18,373 nt of DNA from JANXVV01 sp038230975 (GTDB lineage Bacteria; Planctomycetota; Phycisphaerae; Tepidisphaerales; Tepidisphaeraceae): positions 1 to 18,373 of the forward strand of contig JBBRMF010000085.1 in assembly GCA_038230975.1 (NCBI GenBank). The letters are read 5' to 3'. Of the stretch, positions 7,183 to 15,264 are shown piece after piece. The notes below the pieces were generated by a model. It had not been told where the DNA came from. It searched no databases and worked only from the letters and a program-made list of their open reading frames with translations. How positions within the stretch are numbered: the first letter of the stretch is position 1; each line of letters starts with the position of its first letter. Made by a program: the position numbers and the translations under genes.

Positions 7183-8856
7183 TTGTCTGGTGATGCCGCA
7201 AACTCTGGCCCTACTCCTGAATCGCCCCGGGGCGACGGGATTGTCGCGCCTCGATTCATTCGCCGAACGGTGACCTCGGCCCCGCTGGCGCATCGGGCCG
7301 CTCAGGGGTTTGCCTGGTTAATGCTTCAGACCTTTGCCACGAAGGCCGTCGGGCTCGCCGCCGAAGTTTTCCTCGCCGTCTGGTTGCTGAAGCGCGACTA
7401 CGGCGTGCGCAGTAACGTCATGTCGATCTTCCTGTTTGCCAACGTGCTCCAGGAAGCGGGGATCAATCACGTACTCATTAATCGCCAGCATAAACTGGCT
7501 CGATGGGCAAATGCGGCTTTCTGGGCTTCCATTGCGATCGGGTTGGCAGGCGGCCTTCTCCTGGCATTGATCGCGCCCTGGGTGGCGAAGATTTATCGGA
7601 CCCCTGAATTGCTGGGGATGATCCTAATTTTGGCCGTGAGATCCCCCATCAACGCGATGAGCGCGGTGTCCTACGCTAAGCTTCAAATACAGTTGCGATA
7701 CCGCGCGCTCGCCTTTACCGGATTCGTCGTCGTTCTATTGACGGCGATCTCAAGTATCGTGCTTGCGCGGAGTGGATTTCATGCGTACAGCTTTGTGTGG
7801 CCCCTGCTCATCGCCGCAGTAGCGAGAACGGCTATTTTATGGTGGATCGCGCCCGTCCGCGTGCTGCCGCGGCTTCAGATGCGCCGCTGGAAGTATTTAA
7901 CCAGTCAGAGCGGTTTGTCGCTTGTCGCGACATTTTTTTTGATGATCACCTCGCAGGGTGATTTCATGACGCTGGGCAAGTTCTATTCAACCCCGATCGG
8001 ACAGGCGGCTGTTGTCGGCGTGTATTATTTCGCCTTCAATCTCTGCCTCCAAACCACGCAGTTTCTAACCACCAATTTAGCAAACATCCTCCTACCCACA
8101 TTTGGCAAACTCCAGTACGAACCGGCCCGACTGAAAAGTGCTTTCCTTCGCGCTACGAAGTTGCTGGCCATTTTCGGTGTCTTCGTTTGCCTGCTTCAGG
8201 CGGCGGTCGCGGCACCAATGATCCAGGCGTTATTTCGCTGGAAAGGCTCGGAAGACCCGGACAAATGGGTTCCCGCCGTGCCCGTACTGCAGGTCATCAG
8301 CGTTGCGATGGCAATGCAGTTGTTTAATATGCCGGCTTTGAGCTTGATTCAGGCACAGGGACGATTTCGCCTGATGCTCAAACTATCCATTATTTTCGCG
8401 GCTGTTTTCATGACGATCGTGATCACCTGCGCTTCCATGGGAACCGGACCGGAAGGCACGATTCGCTACGAACCGCTCCGCCGACTTCTTGAGACGGTCT
8501 TCCACCAACCCGTGCCGTTAAATGTCAGCATCGTCGTTGCGCTCGGTGTGGCACTCTACAATTCCGTCTTAGGCCCGATTTGTCTGTACGTGGCGATTCG
8601 ACCCATCGGCGGAACGTGGCGCGACATCTGGCCGATTTACGTCTGGCCGGTACTGACCAGCGCAGTGGCGATATTCGCAGGGATGCTGGTTGGTCATCTC
8701 CTGCCACGATCGCTCTGGGGAAATTGGGGGAAATTGATCGTCGTGCCGTTCGCCGCCGTCTGCGTCTATGCTCCACTGGTGCGGATTACCGCCGCGGGCG
8801 CTTGGCACGATCTGATTGCCCGCGTCCATAGCCTTTGGAAGAACGCTGCAACCTGA
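7183..8856 (+). CDS. Polysaccharide flippase / lipid-linked oligosaccharide exporter (MOP superfamily)
   Basis: A 557-aa integral membrane protein with about 12-14 hydrophobic helices and the Wzx/MurJ-like layout. An Ala/Gly-rich first helix follows AAQGFAWLMLQTFATKAVGL, and the family pattern LLxxDYGVRSNV follows that helix. Such proteins flip undecaprenyl-linked sugars across the inner membrane for exopolysaccharide or glycan assembly. A TTG start at 7183 is used; GGAG lies 11 nt upstream and an in-frame stop at 7159 limits further extension. A GTG at 7270 is an alternative just before the first helix. The gene is 40 bp upstream of the secreted TPR protein and may share its transcript. The glycan substrate cannot be told. 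Confidence 0.88.
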   Translation: MSGDAANSGPTPESPRGDGIVAPRFIRRTVTSAPLAHRAAQGFAWLMLQTFATKAVGLAAEVFLAVWLLKRDYGVRSNVMSIFLFANVLQEAGINHVLINRQHKLARWANAAFWASIAIGLAGGLLLALIAPWVAKIYRTPELLGMILILAVRSPINAMSAVSYAKLQIQLRYRALAFTGFVVVLLTAISSIVLARSGFHAYSFVWPLLIAAVARTAILWWIAPVRVLPRLQMRRWKYLTSQSGLSLVATFFLMITSQGDFMTLGKFYSTPIGQAAVVGVYYFAFNLCLQTTQFLTTNLANILLPTFGKLQYEPARLKSAFLRATKLLAIFGVFVCLLQAAVAAPMIQALFRWKGSEDPDKWVPAVPVLQVISVAMAMQLFNMPALSLIQAQGRFRLMLKLSIIFAAVFMTIVITCASMGTGPEGTIRYEPLRRLLETVFHQPVPLNVSIVVALGVALYNSVLGPICLYVAIRPIGGTWRDIWPIYVWPVLTSAVAIFAGMLVGHLLPRSLWGNWGKLIVVPFAAVCVYAPLVRITAAGAWHDLIARVHSLWKNAAT

Positions 8857-8896
8857 ATCTTGATATTGCGATTCACTCCAGTCGACAAGAGGCGTT

Positions 8897-9787
8897 ATGC
8901 GAGAAGTTCCATTTTTTCCCGTCATCGTACGATCACTGCTGGCAACCGGGATGGTGTTGCTCACCTTGATGGTTTGCTCGAATAAGTCTTCGGCTTCGTC
9001 CGATGCCGTGCTGGATGCGAAGCGCAAGGCGGCTGCGCAGTTCCTGCGGGAAGGAAAGGCGAATGAGTGCCTGGCTCTTCTCGCTGAAGTGGTTGCCTCC
9101 GACGACACGGTCTATTCTGATCACCTGCTCATGGCCCATGCAAATGAGCGGCTTGGTCACCCTGCCGACGCCCTGCCGCACTATCGCCGGGTTCTTGATC
9201 TGCTTCCGGTTGCGTCCACGAATCGTGATGAGCGGGCGGCTTACCAGGAGGCCGAAAGGAAGATCAAGCAAGGCGATCAATTGAGTGGTAAGCTTGATGC
9301 CATCGCTGAAGAATATCAGAAGAAACTGGACGGCGTGGAACGCGAAGCGGTCGCGGCTCGAAATATGGCTGCCTTGGAACGGATCTTCCGCATGCGCGGA
9401 TTGGCGTGGAACGCCGACCGATTGAAAGGTCGCGTCTTCGTGGAAGTACTTGCGAATGGAGCCTGGCAACCCACCGAACTTGAATTAAAAGAAAAGCAAA
9501 CGTATCACATTCGAGCAGCCGGTTCGTGGCGCATTCAAGGGGAAACCTCGAAAGATCCGCAGATCGAATGTACCGCCAACGGCACCAGTAAACGCAAAAG
9601 CGATCAATCTCAATTCTTGATTGGGCAGCTCGCCGGTCGAGTCGGTGCCAAGCTGTTCCCGCTCGGCGAGGATTTTACATTCGTCGCGCCCGCTTCCGGG
9701 CCTCTGCAACTGATTGAGTATGATTTAGGGGACGCTTATAGAACCCACAATCGGGGCTCCGTGCAGGTTTTGATCACGCAGCAATAG
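8897..9787 (+). CDS. Secreted TPR protein with a C-terminal LecA (PA-IL)-like beta-sandwich
   Basis: A 296-aa exported protein. Residues 10-35 form a signal peptide. Residues 40-110 contain about two TPR-like helical hairpins (LREGKANECLALLAEV, then HANERLGHPADALPHYRRVL). A charged helical linker runs to about 170. Residues 178-293 resemble the galactose-binding lectin PA-IL family found in many planctomycetes: GRVFVEVLANGAW, FLIGQLAGRVG, FPLGEDFTFVAPASGPLQL, and a final Asp-x-Asn-Gly loop (GDAYRTHNRGSV), where the calcium and sugar site lies in LecA. Sugar binding is inference. The SD AGAGG is four bases before the ATG. It follows the flippase by 40 bp, which fits a cell-surface glycan context. 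Confidence 0.8.
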   Translation: MREVPFFPVIVRSLLATGMVLLTLMVCSNKSSASSDAVLDAKRKAAAQFLREGKANECLALLAEVVASDDTVYSDHLLMAHANERLGHPADALPHYRRVLDLLPVASTNRDERAAYQEAERKIKQGDQLSGKLDAIAEEYQKKLDGVEREAVAARNMAALERIFRMRGLAWNADRLKGRVFVEVLANGAWQPTELELKEKQTYHIRAAGSWRIQGETSKDPQIECTANGTSKRKSDQSQFLIGQLAGRVGAKLFPLGEDFTFVAPASGPLQLIEYDLGDAYRTHNRGSVQVLITQQ

Positions 9788-9826
9788 TGGGAATGACGAC
9801 TCACCCGTCGTATAAAATGATTCTGG

Positions 9827-10408
9827 ATGGATCTTTCACCTGAAACGTTGCTCACCGCATACGCGCAGGGCGCATTCCCGATGACCGATCGGGATGGGCA
9901 CACGCGCTGGTACACCGCCGACCCTCGCGGTGTCGTACCGTTGGATCGATTTCATATCCCGTCAACACTCCGTCAATTGTTGAAAAAACAACCGCCGGTA
10001 TTTGAGATCCGCTTCAACCATGACTTTGAAGCCGTCATGCGCGGCTGCATGGAACAGAGGGGTGATACCTGGATCAGTGAAGAACTGATTCGCGCCTACG
10101 TGCGCCTTCATCGCCTTGGCTTTGCCCACAGCGTCGAAGCCTGGAAAGACGATGAACTGGCCGGCGGACTCTACGGGGTCAGCATTGGCGCGGTCTTTTT
10201 CGGTGAAAGCATGTTCCATCGTCGCGACAATGCCAGCAAAGTCGCGTTGGTGCATCTCGTTGAACGCCTCCGCGAGCGAGATTTTGAGCTGCTCGACAGC
10301 CAGGCGACCACTCAGCATCTTCGGCGATTTGGTTGCGTTGATATCCCCGCAGCGGACTACATGAAACAACTCGACCGCGCCTTTAAAAAGACGCGGTCGT
10401 TTGATTGA
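9827..10408 (+). CDS. aat: Leucyl/phenylalanyl-tRNA--protein transferase
   Basis: Aat attaches Leu or Phe from aminoacyl-tRNA to proteins starting with Arg or Lys, making N-degrons that ClpS hands to the ClpAP protease. The 193-aa protein has the family signature blocks: YAQGAFPM (12-19), WYTADPRGVVPL (28-39), TWISEELIRAYVRLH, AHSVEAWKDDELAGGLYG (100-117) and FFGESMFHRRDNASKVAL (124-141), ending with LLDSQ and HLRRFG. Length matches the short Aat form. No SD precedes the ATG; a TATAAA box sits 10 bases before it. The next gene, clpS, faces it and belongs to the same pathway. Confidence 0.96.
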   Translation: MDLSPETLLTAYAQGAFPMTDRDGHTRWYTADPRGVVPLDRFHIPSTLRQLLKKQPPVFEIRFNHDFEAVMRGCMEQRGDTWISEELIRAYVRLHRLGFAHSVEAWKDDELAGGLYGVSIGAVFFGESMFHRRDNASKVALVHLVERLRERDFELLDSQATTQHLRRFGCVDIPAADYMKQLDRAFKKTRSFD

Positions 10409-10431
10409 GCCCGTGTGATTTGTCCATTCTT

Positions 10432-10561
10432 CGTAGGGTCTGCTTTAGAGCTTGGGAAGAAATGGTGGCATGGGCGTCTCGCCCGTGCTTTCTTCGGAAG
10501 AAAACGCGGGCGAGACGCCCACGCCACCTTAAAATTCCCAAGCGATTAAGCGGACCCTACG
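10432..10561. repeat. 130-bp REPIN-like imperfect inverted repeat between aat and clpS
   Basis: Arms of about 62 nt, starting CGTAGGGTC and ending GACCCTACG, fold around a 3-nt loop. The outer 27 nt match at 23 positions, and the inner parts, including the GGGCGTCTCGCCCG core, match at nearly all positions or as G-U pairs. Each arm holds its own small palindrome (GGGCG-TCT-CGCCC), which is the layout of a REPIN: two REP units in inverted orientation. The symmetry suggests a folded hairpin in both transcripts of the flanking convergent genes, so it may also end both transcripts. Confidence 0.85.
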
Positions 10562-10591
10562 TAAGACAAGACCAAAGCCGCACCCTCCGAA

Positions 10592-10945
10592 TCACTGTTC
10601 CGCGGGTTCGATCGTCACCGTCAGCGACTTGCTCTCAAACTGCTCCTGGTATAACTCTGCGCGCTCCTTATGCGTCACCAGCAGTAAGGAAACGCCGGTT
10701 TTGTCGGCTTCATCCATTCGTACCGTCGCCGCCTTTTCATCCAGAGGAGTGAGTTCGACAATCGTATCGACAACATGCTTGCGATCATTCTTGTCGTCGT
10801 TGTGCAATAACACTTTCCAAGGCGGCAACATTTCCGGAGGGCGTTTCTTGGGCGCTCGCTTGGATTTTTCTTTCGGTTTTGCGGTGGCGGTTGATGTGCC
10901 ACCTTTGACAGTTTCTTCTGATTTTGTTTTATCTTTTTCAGCCAT
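10592..10945 (-). CDS. clpS: ATP-dependent Clp protease adaptor ClpS
   Basis: ClpS binds N-degron proteins and delivers them to the Clp ATPase. The 117-aa protein has a Lys/Thr-rich, likely disordered N-terminus (1-40), then the ClpS domain: WKVLLHNDDKNDRKHVVD (43-60), ATVRMDEADKTG and THKERAELYQEQF. The NDD (N49-D51) that contacts the alpha-amino group is kept. Two other pocket positions, inferred by alignment with E. coli ClpS, differ: M40 equivalent is R55 and H66 equivalent is D81; M62 is kept (M77). The ATG at 10945 has GGAG nine bases upstream; a TTG at 10960 would add five residues. It is convergent with aat, beyond the repeat, and divergent from anmK. Confidence 0.92.
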   Translation of the reverse strand: MAEKDKTKSEETVKGGTSTATAKPKEKSKRAPKKRPPEMLPPWKVLLHNDDKNDRKHVVDTIVELTPLDEKAATVRMDEADKTGVSLLLVTHKERAELYQEQFESKSLTVTIEPAEQ

Positions 10946-11072
10946 ATTCGAGATCTCCAAACTTTCTCCCCAGAGTATATCGGGTTAGCGTCGATTCCGG
11001 GAAGAAATCTTCCTGATATCTTAGACAGGTCGAACCTTACCGGCGAGATGGATCGACGATAAACTGCCGATC

Positions 11073-12230
11073 ATGCCTATTTCGACCCGATTGATCGCCG
11101 GTGCCATGAGCGGCACGAGCGCCGATGGCGTGGACATCGCGATTGTTGAAATCACCGGCCATGGGCTGGAGATGACCGCGAAGTTACTGCATCACCACGC
11201 CCGGCCTTACGATGCGTCATTGCGTCAGCGCATCTTCGCCATTCGCGGTGGTGGAACTGTTGAATTGAGTGAACTGGGAAAGATTGGTCGAGAAATCTCC
11301 CTGGCGTATGCATCGGCTGTGAATGACGCCTTACAAGAGGCGAATTTAAAGGCGTCGGATTTAGCCGCTATCGCCGCCCACGGGCAAACGCTTTTTCATG
11401 AACCCCCGAACACCATCCAGTGGTTTGATCCCGCGCTCGTGGCGGGCGAAGTAGGATGCGCGGTAATCAGCGATTTTCGCCGCGCGGATTGTGCGGCTGG
11501 GGGACAGGGCGCGCCACTGGTGCCGTTTGCGGATTACATTTTGTTCCGACATCCAACGAAAAATCGAGTGTTGTTGAATATCGGTGGGATAGCGAATCTG
11601 ACGTACATCCCCGCAGGAGCGTCAACTGAACAAGTGATTGCTTTTGACGTCGGGCCGGGAAACTGCGTAATCGATCATCTGATGCGGCAAAGCGGATCGG
11701 ATGAGGGATTCGATCGGGATGGAATACTTTCGATGCGTGGCAAGCTGCACTTTCAGACCGCATTCTTCAGTACCGAGACGGCTTTCTTTTGTGGACAGCC
11801 ACCGAGATCGACCGACGGTCCCGAGATGATCCGCCATTTTGAAAATGCCGTCGACAAGTTCGGGAACTCCCTCTCGCTGGAAGATCGATTGGCAACGGCG
11901 TGTTACGCCGTTGCCAGAGCCGTAAGTCAAGCATGCTATCTCTTGCCTGAGTTGCCCACGGAAATCATTGTAAGCGGTGGTGGAACATGCAATCCGCGAA
12001 TAATGCTCGAACTTCATGAAGTGATGAGATTTCGACGAAAGCCGCCTCTTAAAGATATCAAACCTAAAGTAATGACTCTCGACGAAATAGGTGTTCCCTC
12101 CGCCGCCAAAGAAGCCGTTGCTTTCGCCCTTCTCGGTGCCGCGACACTCGATGGTTTTCCTTCCAACGTGCCTTCCGCAACGGGTGCCAGATGTAAGGTG
12201 GTGTTGGGTTCGATCACGCCAAAACCTTAG
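11073..12230 (+). CDS. anmK: Anhydro-N-acetylmuramic acid kinase
   Basis: AnmK opens 1,6-anhydro-MurNAc from cell-wall turnover and phosphorylates it to MurNAc-6-phosphate for recycling. The 385-aa sequence shows the family motifs in order: GTSADGVD (14-21, phosphate loop), HGQT (103-106), DFRRAD (134-139), GGQGAPLVP (143-151), NIGGIANLT (169-177) and FDVGPGN (191-197, with the catalytic Asp). The length is slightly above the usual ~370. No clear SD precedes the ATG; GATAAA lies nine bases upstream. Its presence suggests peptidoglycan recycling in this organism. No murQ-like partner is seen nearby. Confidence 0.96.
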   Translation: MPISTRLIAGAMSGTSADGVDIAIVEITGHGLEMTAKLLHHHARPYDASLRQRIFAIRGGGTVELSELGKIGREISLAYASAVNDALQEANLKASDLAAIAAHGQTLFHEPPNTIQWFDPALVAGEVGCAVISDFRRADCAAGGQGAPLVPFADYILFRHPTKNRVLLNIGGIANLTYIPAGASTEQVIAFDVGPGNCVIDHLMRQSGSDEGFDRDGILSMRGKLHFQTAFFSTETAFFCGQPPRSTDGPEMIRHFENAVDKFGNSLSLEDRLATACYAVARAVSQACYLLPELPTEIIVSGGGTCNPRIMLELHEVMRFRRKPPLKDIKPKVMTLDEIGVPSAAKEAVAFALLGAATLDGFPSNVPSATGARCKVVLGSITPKP

Positions 12231-12325
12231 AACGGTTGCCCCTCCACATACCTTCCGAAGCCCTATACAACCCCGGCATGCGGGCTATATACGGTTTTAA
12301 AGAATCCAATTGCTACTATGAGAAC

Positions 12326-13057
12326 ATGCCGCCACTCGAATACGCACCCCAGAAGCGAACCTCCTGGTTACAACGTCGAAGTACCCAACGGCTACTCATC
12401 GGCGTCAGTATTGCAATCGGCATCCTCGCTGCTGCGTACATTGCACCGGCAGTTTGGCGGGAGGCGCAGACAAAACTCACCCTGCGCCGCTGCATGCGAT
12501 TCACCGCGTCAGAAAACAAAATATGTTTTGACGGCGATCCCGCCACTTCGCCGTCACTGGTCTATCCCGGTTCAGATTATCGCAACGAATTAGATCATGA
12601 AGCGCGTTTGAGTTCGCCCGTCGCTTCATGGAAACCTCAGGAATGGCGTGAACTGATTCGATGCCTGGACCCCACTCTAAAAACCTTCAGGCTTTCGCCA
12701 CCCCTTGTGTTTCTGCACGAGCGAACAAGCACGAAGGGGCATCAGTTTCTAGTCGTCCTGCGATACGTCGGGAATGTCACTTCCGAAGGCGGACCCACAA
12801 ATCATGTGTTCGATTTCGATCTGATCGAACCATCGTCCTGGCCGAGCGCTAAAAGTGTACGAACATTTCAGACGACGATGCTCTGTGTCTCTCAACCTAT
12901 CAGTAAGATTTATTTCGGTCAGCCGGACGCAACGGATTTGTCGCATTTCCACTTTCGATATAAAACCGAAGAGGGCGCGGGAACGGTTGACGGTTGGCTT
13001 CGCAACGATCATGAACTGGTTTTGGAATGCAGGGACGGCCCGGAGAAAGGAAAGTGA
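12326..13057 (+). CDS. Single-pass membrane protein of unknown function
   Basis: A 243-aa protein I do not recognise. Residues 1-24 are basic and Pro-containing (MPPLEYAPQKRTSWLQRR), followed by a transmembrane helix near residues 24-43 (LLIGVSIAIGILAAAYI). The rest is a soluble domain with no Walker, redox or zinc motif; it has scattered Cys and a Phe-rich stretch near residue 165. The frame reaches back to a TTG at 12236, but the ATG at 12326 fits the common planctomycete start and the position of the helix. A TG-extended -10-like TACTAT ends six bases before the ATG. It is convergent with the glycosyltransferase gene, with 10 bp between stops. Confidence 0.65.
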   Translation: MPPLEYAPQKRTSWLQRRSTQRLLIGVSIAIGILAAAYIAPAVWREAQTKLTLRRCMRFTASENKICFDGDPATSPSLVYPGSDYRNELDHEARLSSPVASWKPQEWRELIRCLDPTLKTFRLSPPLVFLHERTSTKGHQFLVVLRYVGNVTSEGGPTNHVFDFDLIEPSSWPSAKSVRTFQTTMLCVSQPISKIYFGQPDATDLSHFHFRYKTEEGAGTVDGWLRNDHELVLECRDGPEKGK

Positions 13058-13067
13058 TAAAGTCACG

Positions 13068-14102
13068 TTAGAGCAAGCCTTCCGGCGGTAGAGCCGCACG
13101 GCTCTCTTTTTTCCCGTTTTGAAATCCGATCAACTCCTGTATCACATACAACGGCCGCTGTTTGATCTCTTCATAAATTCGGCCTACATATTCGCCGAGA
13201 ATCCCAATCGAGATCAGTTGCACCCCACCCAGAAACAAAATGCACATGATGATCGTGGTGAACCCGCTGCCATAGGTGCGGCCATGTCGATAGAGAAATT
13301 CGATCAGGTAATAGACCGCCAGTAAAAATGTCACGGCCGAAATGGAAAAACCAGTATAGGTGACCCATCGAAGCGGTTTATAGCTGAAGCTGATCATCGC
13401 ATCCATTGCGTATTTCAGCAGGTGTTGGAGCGACTGCTTGGGCGCGCCCGATTGCCGATCCTGTCGATCGTAAAGCACGGAAGTCTGCTTGAAACCAAGC
13501 CAGCTACGCAGACCGGGAATAAAGCGGTTGCGCTCGGGGAGCTTATCCAATTGCTCGATGACGGCACGGTCCATCAGACCGAAGATTCCAGCGTCTGGCC
13601 CTGCCGGCAAGCTGCTCAATCGTTTCATAAGAGGATAGAAAAGCTTGAACCCCCATCCGCGCGCGCCTGTGTCTGTGCGACTGCCGCGCTCGGCCACTAC
13701 AACTTGATACCCCTCGACCCACTTGCCAATCAGTTGCGGGATCAACTCAGGAGGATCTTGCAGGTCTCCGTCGATCAGAATCACGCAACGCCCGGTGGCG
13801 AAATGAATCCCGGCAGTCAGTGCGGGCTGGTGTCCGAAGTTGCGAGAAAGCCCGATCACTCGCACACGATCGTCCGTTTCGTGAAACGTTCGAATCAGTT
13901 GCGCCGATGCGTCCACGCTGCCGTCGTCCACATAAATGATCTCCCAGGATTCCCCGGAGATATTGAGCGCGGTGGTGAGCCTACGGTGAAGCTCCTGTAG
14001 ATTTTCCGCCTCATTATAAATCGGAACCACAACGGAAATCGCCGGTCGGTTACAGTTCACTTGATCTGTTCCAACCCTTTCGGGGTACGAGATTCCGGTC
14101 AT
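13068..14102 (-). CDS. GtrB/DPM1-like glycosyltransferase family 2 with two C-terminal TM helices
   Basis: A 344-aa polyprenyl-phosphate sugar transferase type. The GT-A domain starts with SVVVPIYNEAENL (23-35) and has VDDGSVD (58-64) and the DGDLQDPPE motif (111-119) that binds the metal and nucleotide-sugar. The core ends around 230. Two hydrophobic helices follow (about 250-270 and 280-303), as in GtrB and ArnC-type enzymes, which load sugars onto undecaprenyl or dolichyl phosphate at the membrane. The ATG at 14102 is 24 nt after the M48 stop, so the two genes are likely co-transcribed. No SD is clear. The sugar donor cannot be told from sequence. Confidence 0.93.
   Translation of the reverse strand: MTGISYPERVGTDQVNCNRPAISVVVPIYNEAENLQELHRRLTTALNISGESWEIIYVDDGSVDASAQLIRTFHETDDRVRVIGLSRNFGHQPALTAGIHFATGRCVILIDGDLQDPPELIPQLIGKWVEGYQVVVAERGSRTDTGARGWGFKLFYPLMKRLSSLPAGPDAGIFGLMDRAVIEQLDKLPERNRFIPGLRSWLGFKQTSVLYDRQDRQSGAPKQSLQHLLKYAMDAMISFSYKPLRWVTYTGFSISAVTFLLAVYYLIEFLYRHGRTYGSGFTTIIMCILFLGGVQLISIGILGEYVGRIYEEIKQRPLYVIQELIGFQNGKKESRAALPPEGLL
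13090..13112 (+). terminator. Intrinsic terminator for the unknown membrane protein gene, inside the GT2 3' end
   Basis: On the plus strand AGAGCC pairs with GGCTCT around a GCAC loop, followed by CTTTTTT. It lies 33 nt past the stop codon at 13057 and is embedded in the last codons of the convergent glycosyltransferase gene, so one sequence carries both signals. Confidence 0.7.
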
Positions 14103-14126
14103 TTCTAGGAATCTGATTCGTTAAAC

Positions 14127-15191
14127 TCATTTTGGATTGGCAGGCTTTGCATTCTCTGCCGACGCCTGCTTCCGTTTTAACTCTTGAATGATCTGCTGCT
14201 GCGCTGCGGTCTGATCATCCGGCACGATCGGAGTGAGGCAACTACGTGGCATCGCCGTCAGTAATTGCTGCATTTTGGCCAGGCTCTTGTCGTCGGGTGT
14301 GCGTTTCCCGGCGTCGCGGGCGAGGGCTTTGTATCGATCAAACTGAGATGGGGTGGCTACCTCAGATCGTCGGAGCCGTTCGGGATGAGCCCCTAAATCC
14401 GGTAGCTTTGCCGCGCGCTCGTGGGCGATCTTCACGCGACTGGCAAGCGTGGGATGGTCACTGGCCTTTTCCGGCGTCGTGTCGTAACCCTTATCGATCA
14501 TCGTCTGAAAGAAGTCGCCGAATGCGTTTGGATCCCATCCGGCCAGGCAATAAAAATGGAACCCTGTCTGGTCCGCCTGGGCTTCATCTTCACGCGTGAA
14601 ACCCATGCCGAAATAATTACCGACGGTCGAACCCGCGCCAAACGCGGCCGCGCCGTATTCGGCACCTTTTTCCTTGCCCCCAGCCACATACCCCACCGCT
14701 CCCAGCCCGAGCGCCGCAGCCATGATTCGATATTGGCGTTTTTGACCGGCTTGCACATGCCTGCAATAGATGTGTCCGAACTCATGGCTCATCACCGCAG
14801 CCAACTCGTTTTCATTTTTACAGAGCTGCATCAGCTCGTTGTAGATGTAGACGTGAGTTCCTCCGGTGGTAAAAGCATTTAATGTTTTGCTGTTCACCAG
14901 GTGAAATTGAATTCCCTTGAACATCCACTCTTCATCTTCACCTTTTACGAAATGGCTTTTGGGCCCCCACTTGGCGGCATCCGACTCGCGGGCCGCCTGC
15001 ACGATTCGAGTCCCGATCTTCTGAAAATAATCGTCAATCGTCGGCTCTCTAATTTCCGCCGGCTTGATGCCGTCGTCAAATCCTTGAGCCTTTTCAATTA
15101 CCGATCGATCACTTACCGAACAACCTACGCCCGAGAGGAACGTGGCAATGACACTAAGCAAGACGAGCGCTGTGGGTATTTTTTTAAGCAT
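14127..15191 (-). CDS. M48-family zinc metalloprotease, exported, likely lipid-anchored
   Basis: A 354-aa envelope protease of the M48 (BepA/Oma1-like) family, which degrade misfolded envelope proteins. Numbering from the ATG at 15191: the signal peptide is at 1-24, with LSGVGC as a weak lipobox (C24). The zinc site is HEFGH (136-140) plus the downstream Glu in TREDEAQAD (E203). A small hydrophobic Ala/Gly segment lies at 157-171, and the C-terminal 60 residues are Lys/Gln-rich. The frame extends upstream to 15359 into the MBL gene, but the signal peptide sets the start at 15191. There is no SD; a perfect TATAAT box lies nine bases upstream. Confidence 0.92.
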   Translation of the reverse strand: MLKKIPTALVLLSVIATFLSGVGCSVSDRSVIEKAQGFDDGIKPAEIREPTIDDYFQKIGTRIVQAARESDAAKWGPKSHFVKGEDEEWMFKGIQFHLVNSKTLNAFTTGGTHVYIYNELMQLCKNENELAAVMSHEFGHIYCRHVQAGQKRQYRIMAAALGLGAVGYVAGGKEKGAEYGAAAFGAGSTVGNYFGMGFTREDEAQADQTGFHFYCLAGWDPNAFGDFFQTMIDKGYDTTPEKASDHPTLASRVKIAHERAAKLPDLGAHPERLRRSEVATPSQFDRYKALARDAGKRTPDDKSLAKMQQLLTAMPRSCLTPIVPDDQTAAQQQIIQELKRKQASAENAKPANPK

Positions 15192-15200
15192 GATATGAAA

Positions 15201-15230
15201 ATTATAGACGCAGTTGGCTGGATTAAACAA
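15201..15230 (-). promoter_or_regulatory. Promoter very close to the M48 protease start
   Basis: A perfect -10 box TATAAT (minus strand, 15201-15206) lies nine bases before the ATG. A partial -35 TTGTTT is 18 nt upstream. Transcription would start within about two bases of the ATG, so the message would be leaderless or nearly so, which fits the absence of an SD. Confidence 0.5.
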
Positions 15231-15264
15231 TTGGCAATTTGCCCTGCAAAAACGTGGGAATTGT

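Noticed and set aside
9796..9811. ACGAC / GTCGT hairpin before aat
   Set aside because: Five base pairs and no T-tract; may be chance, and overlaps the TATAAA box.
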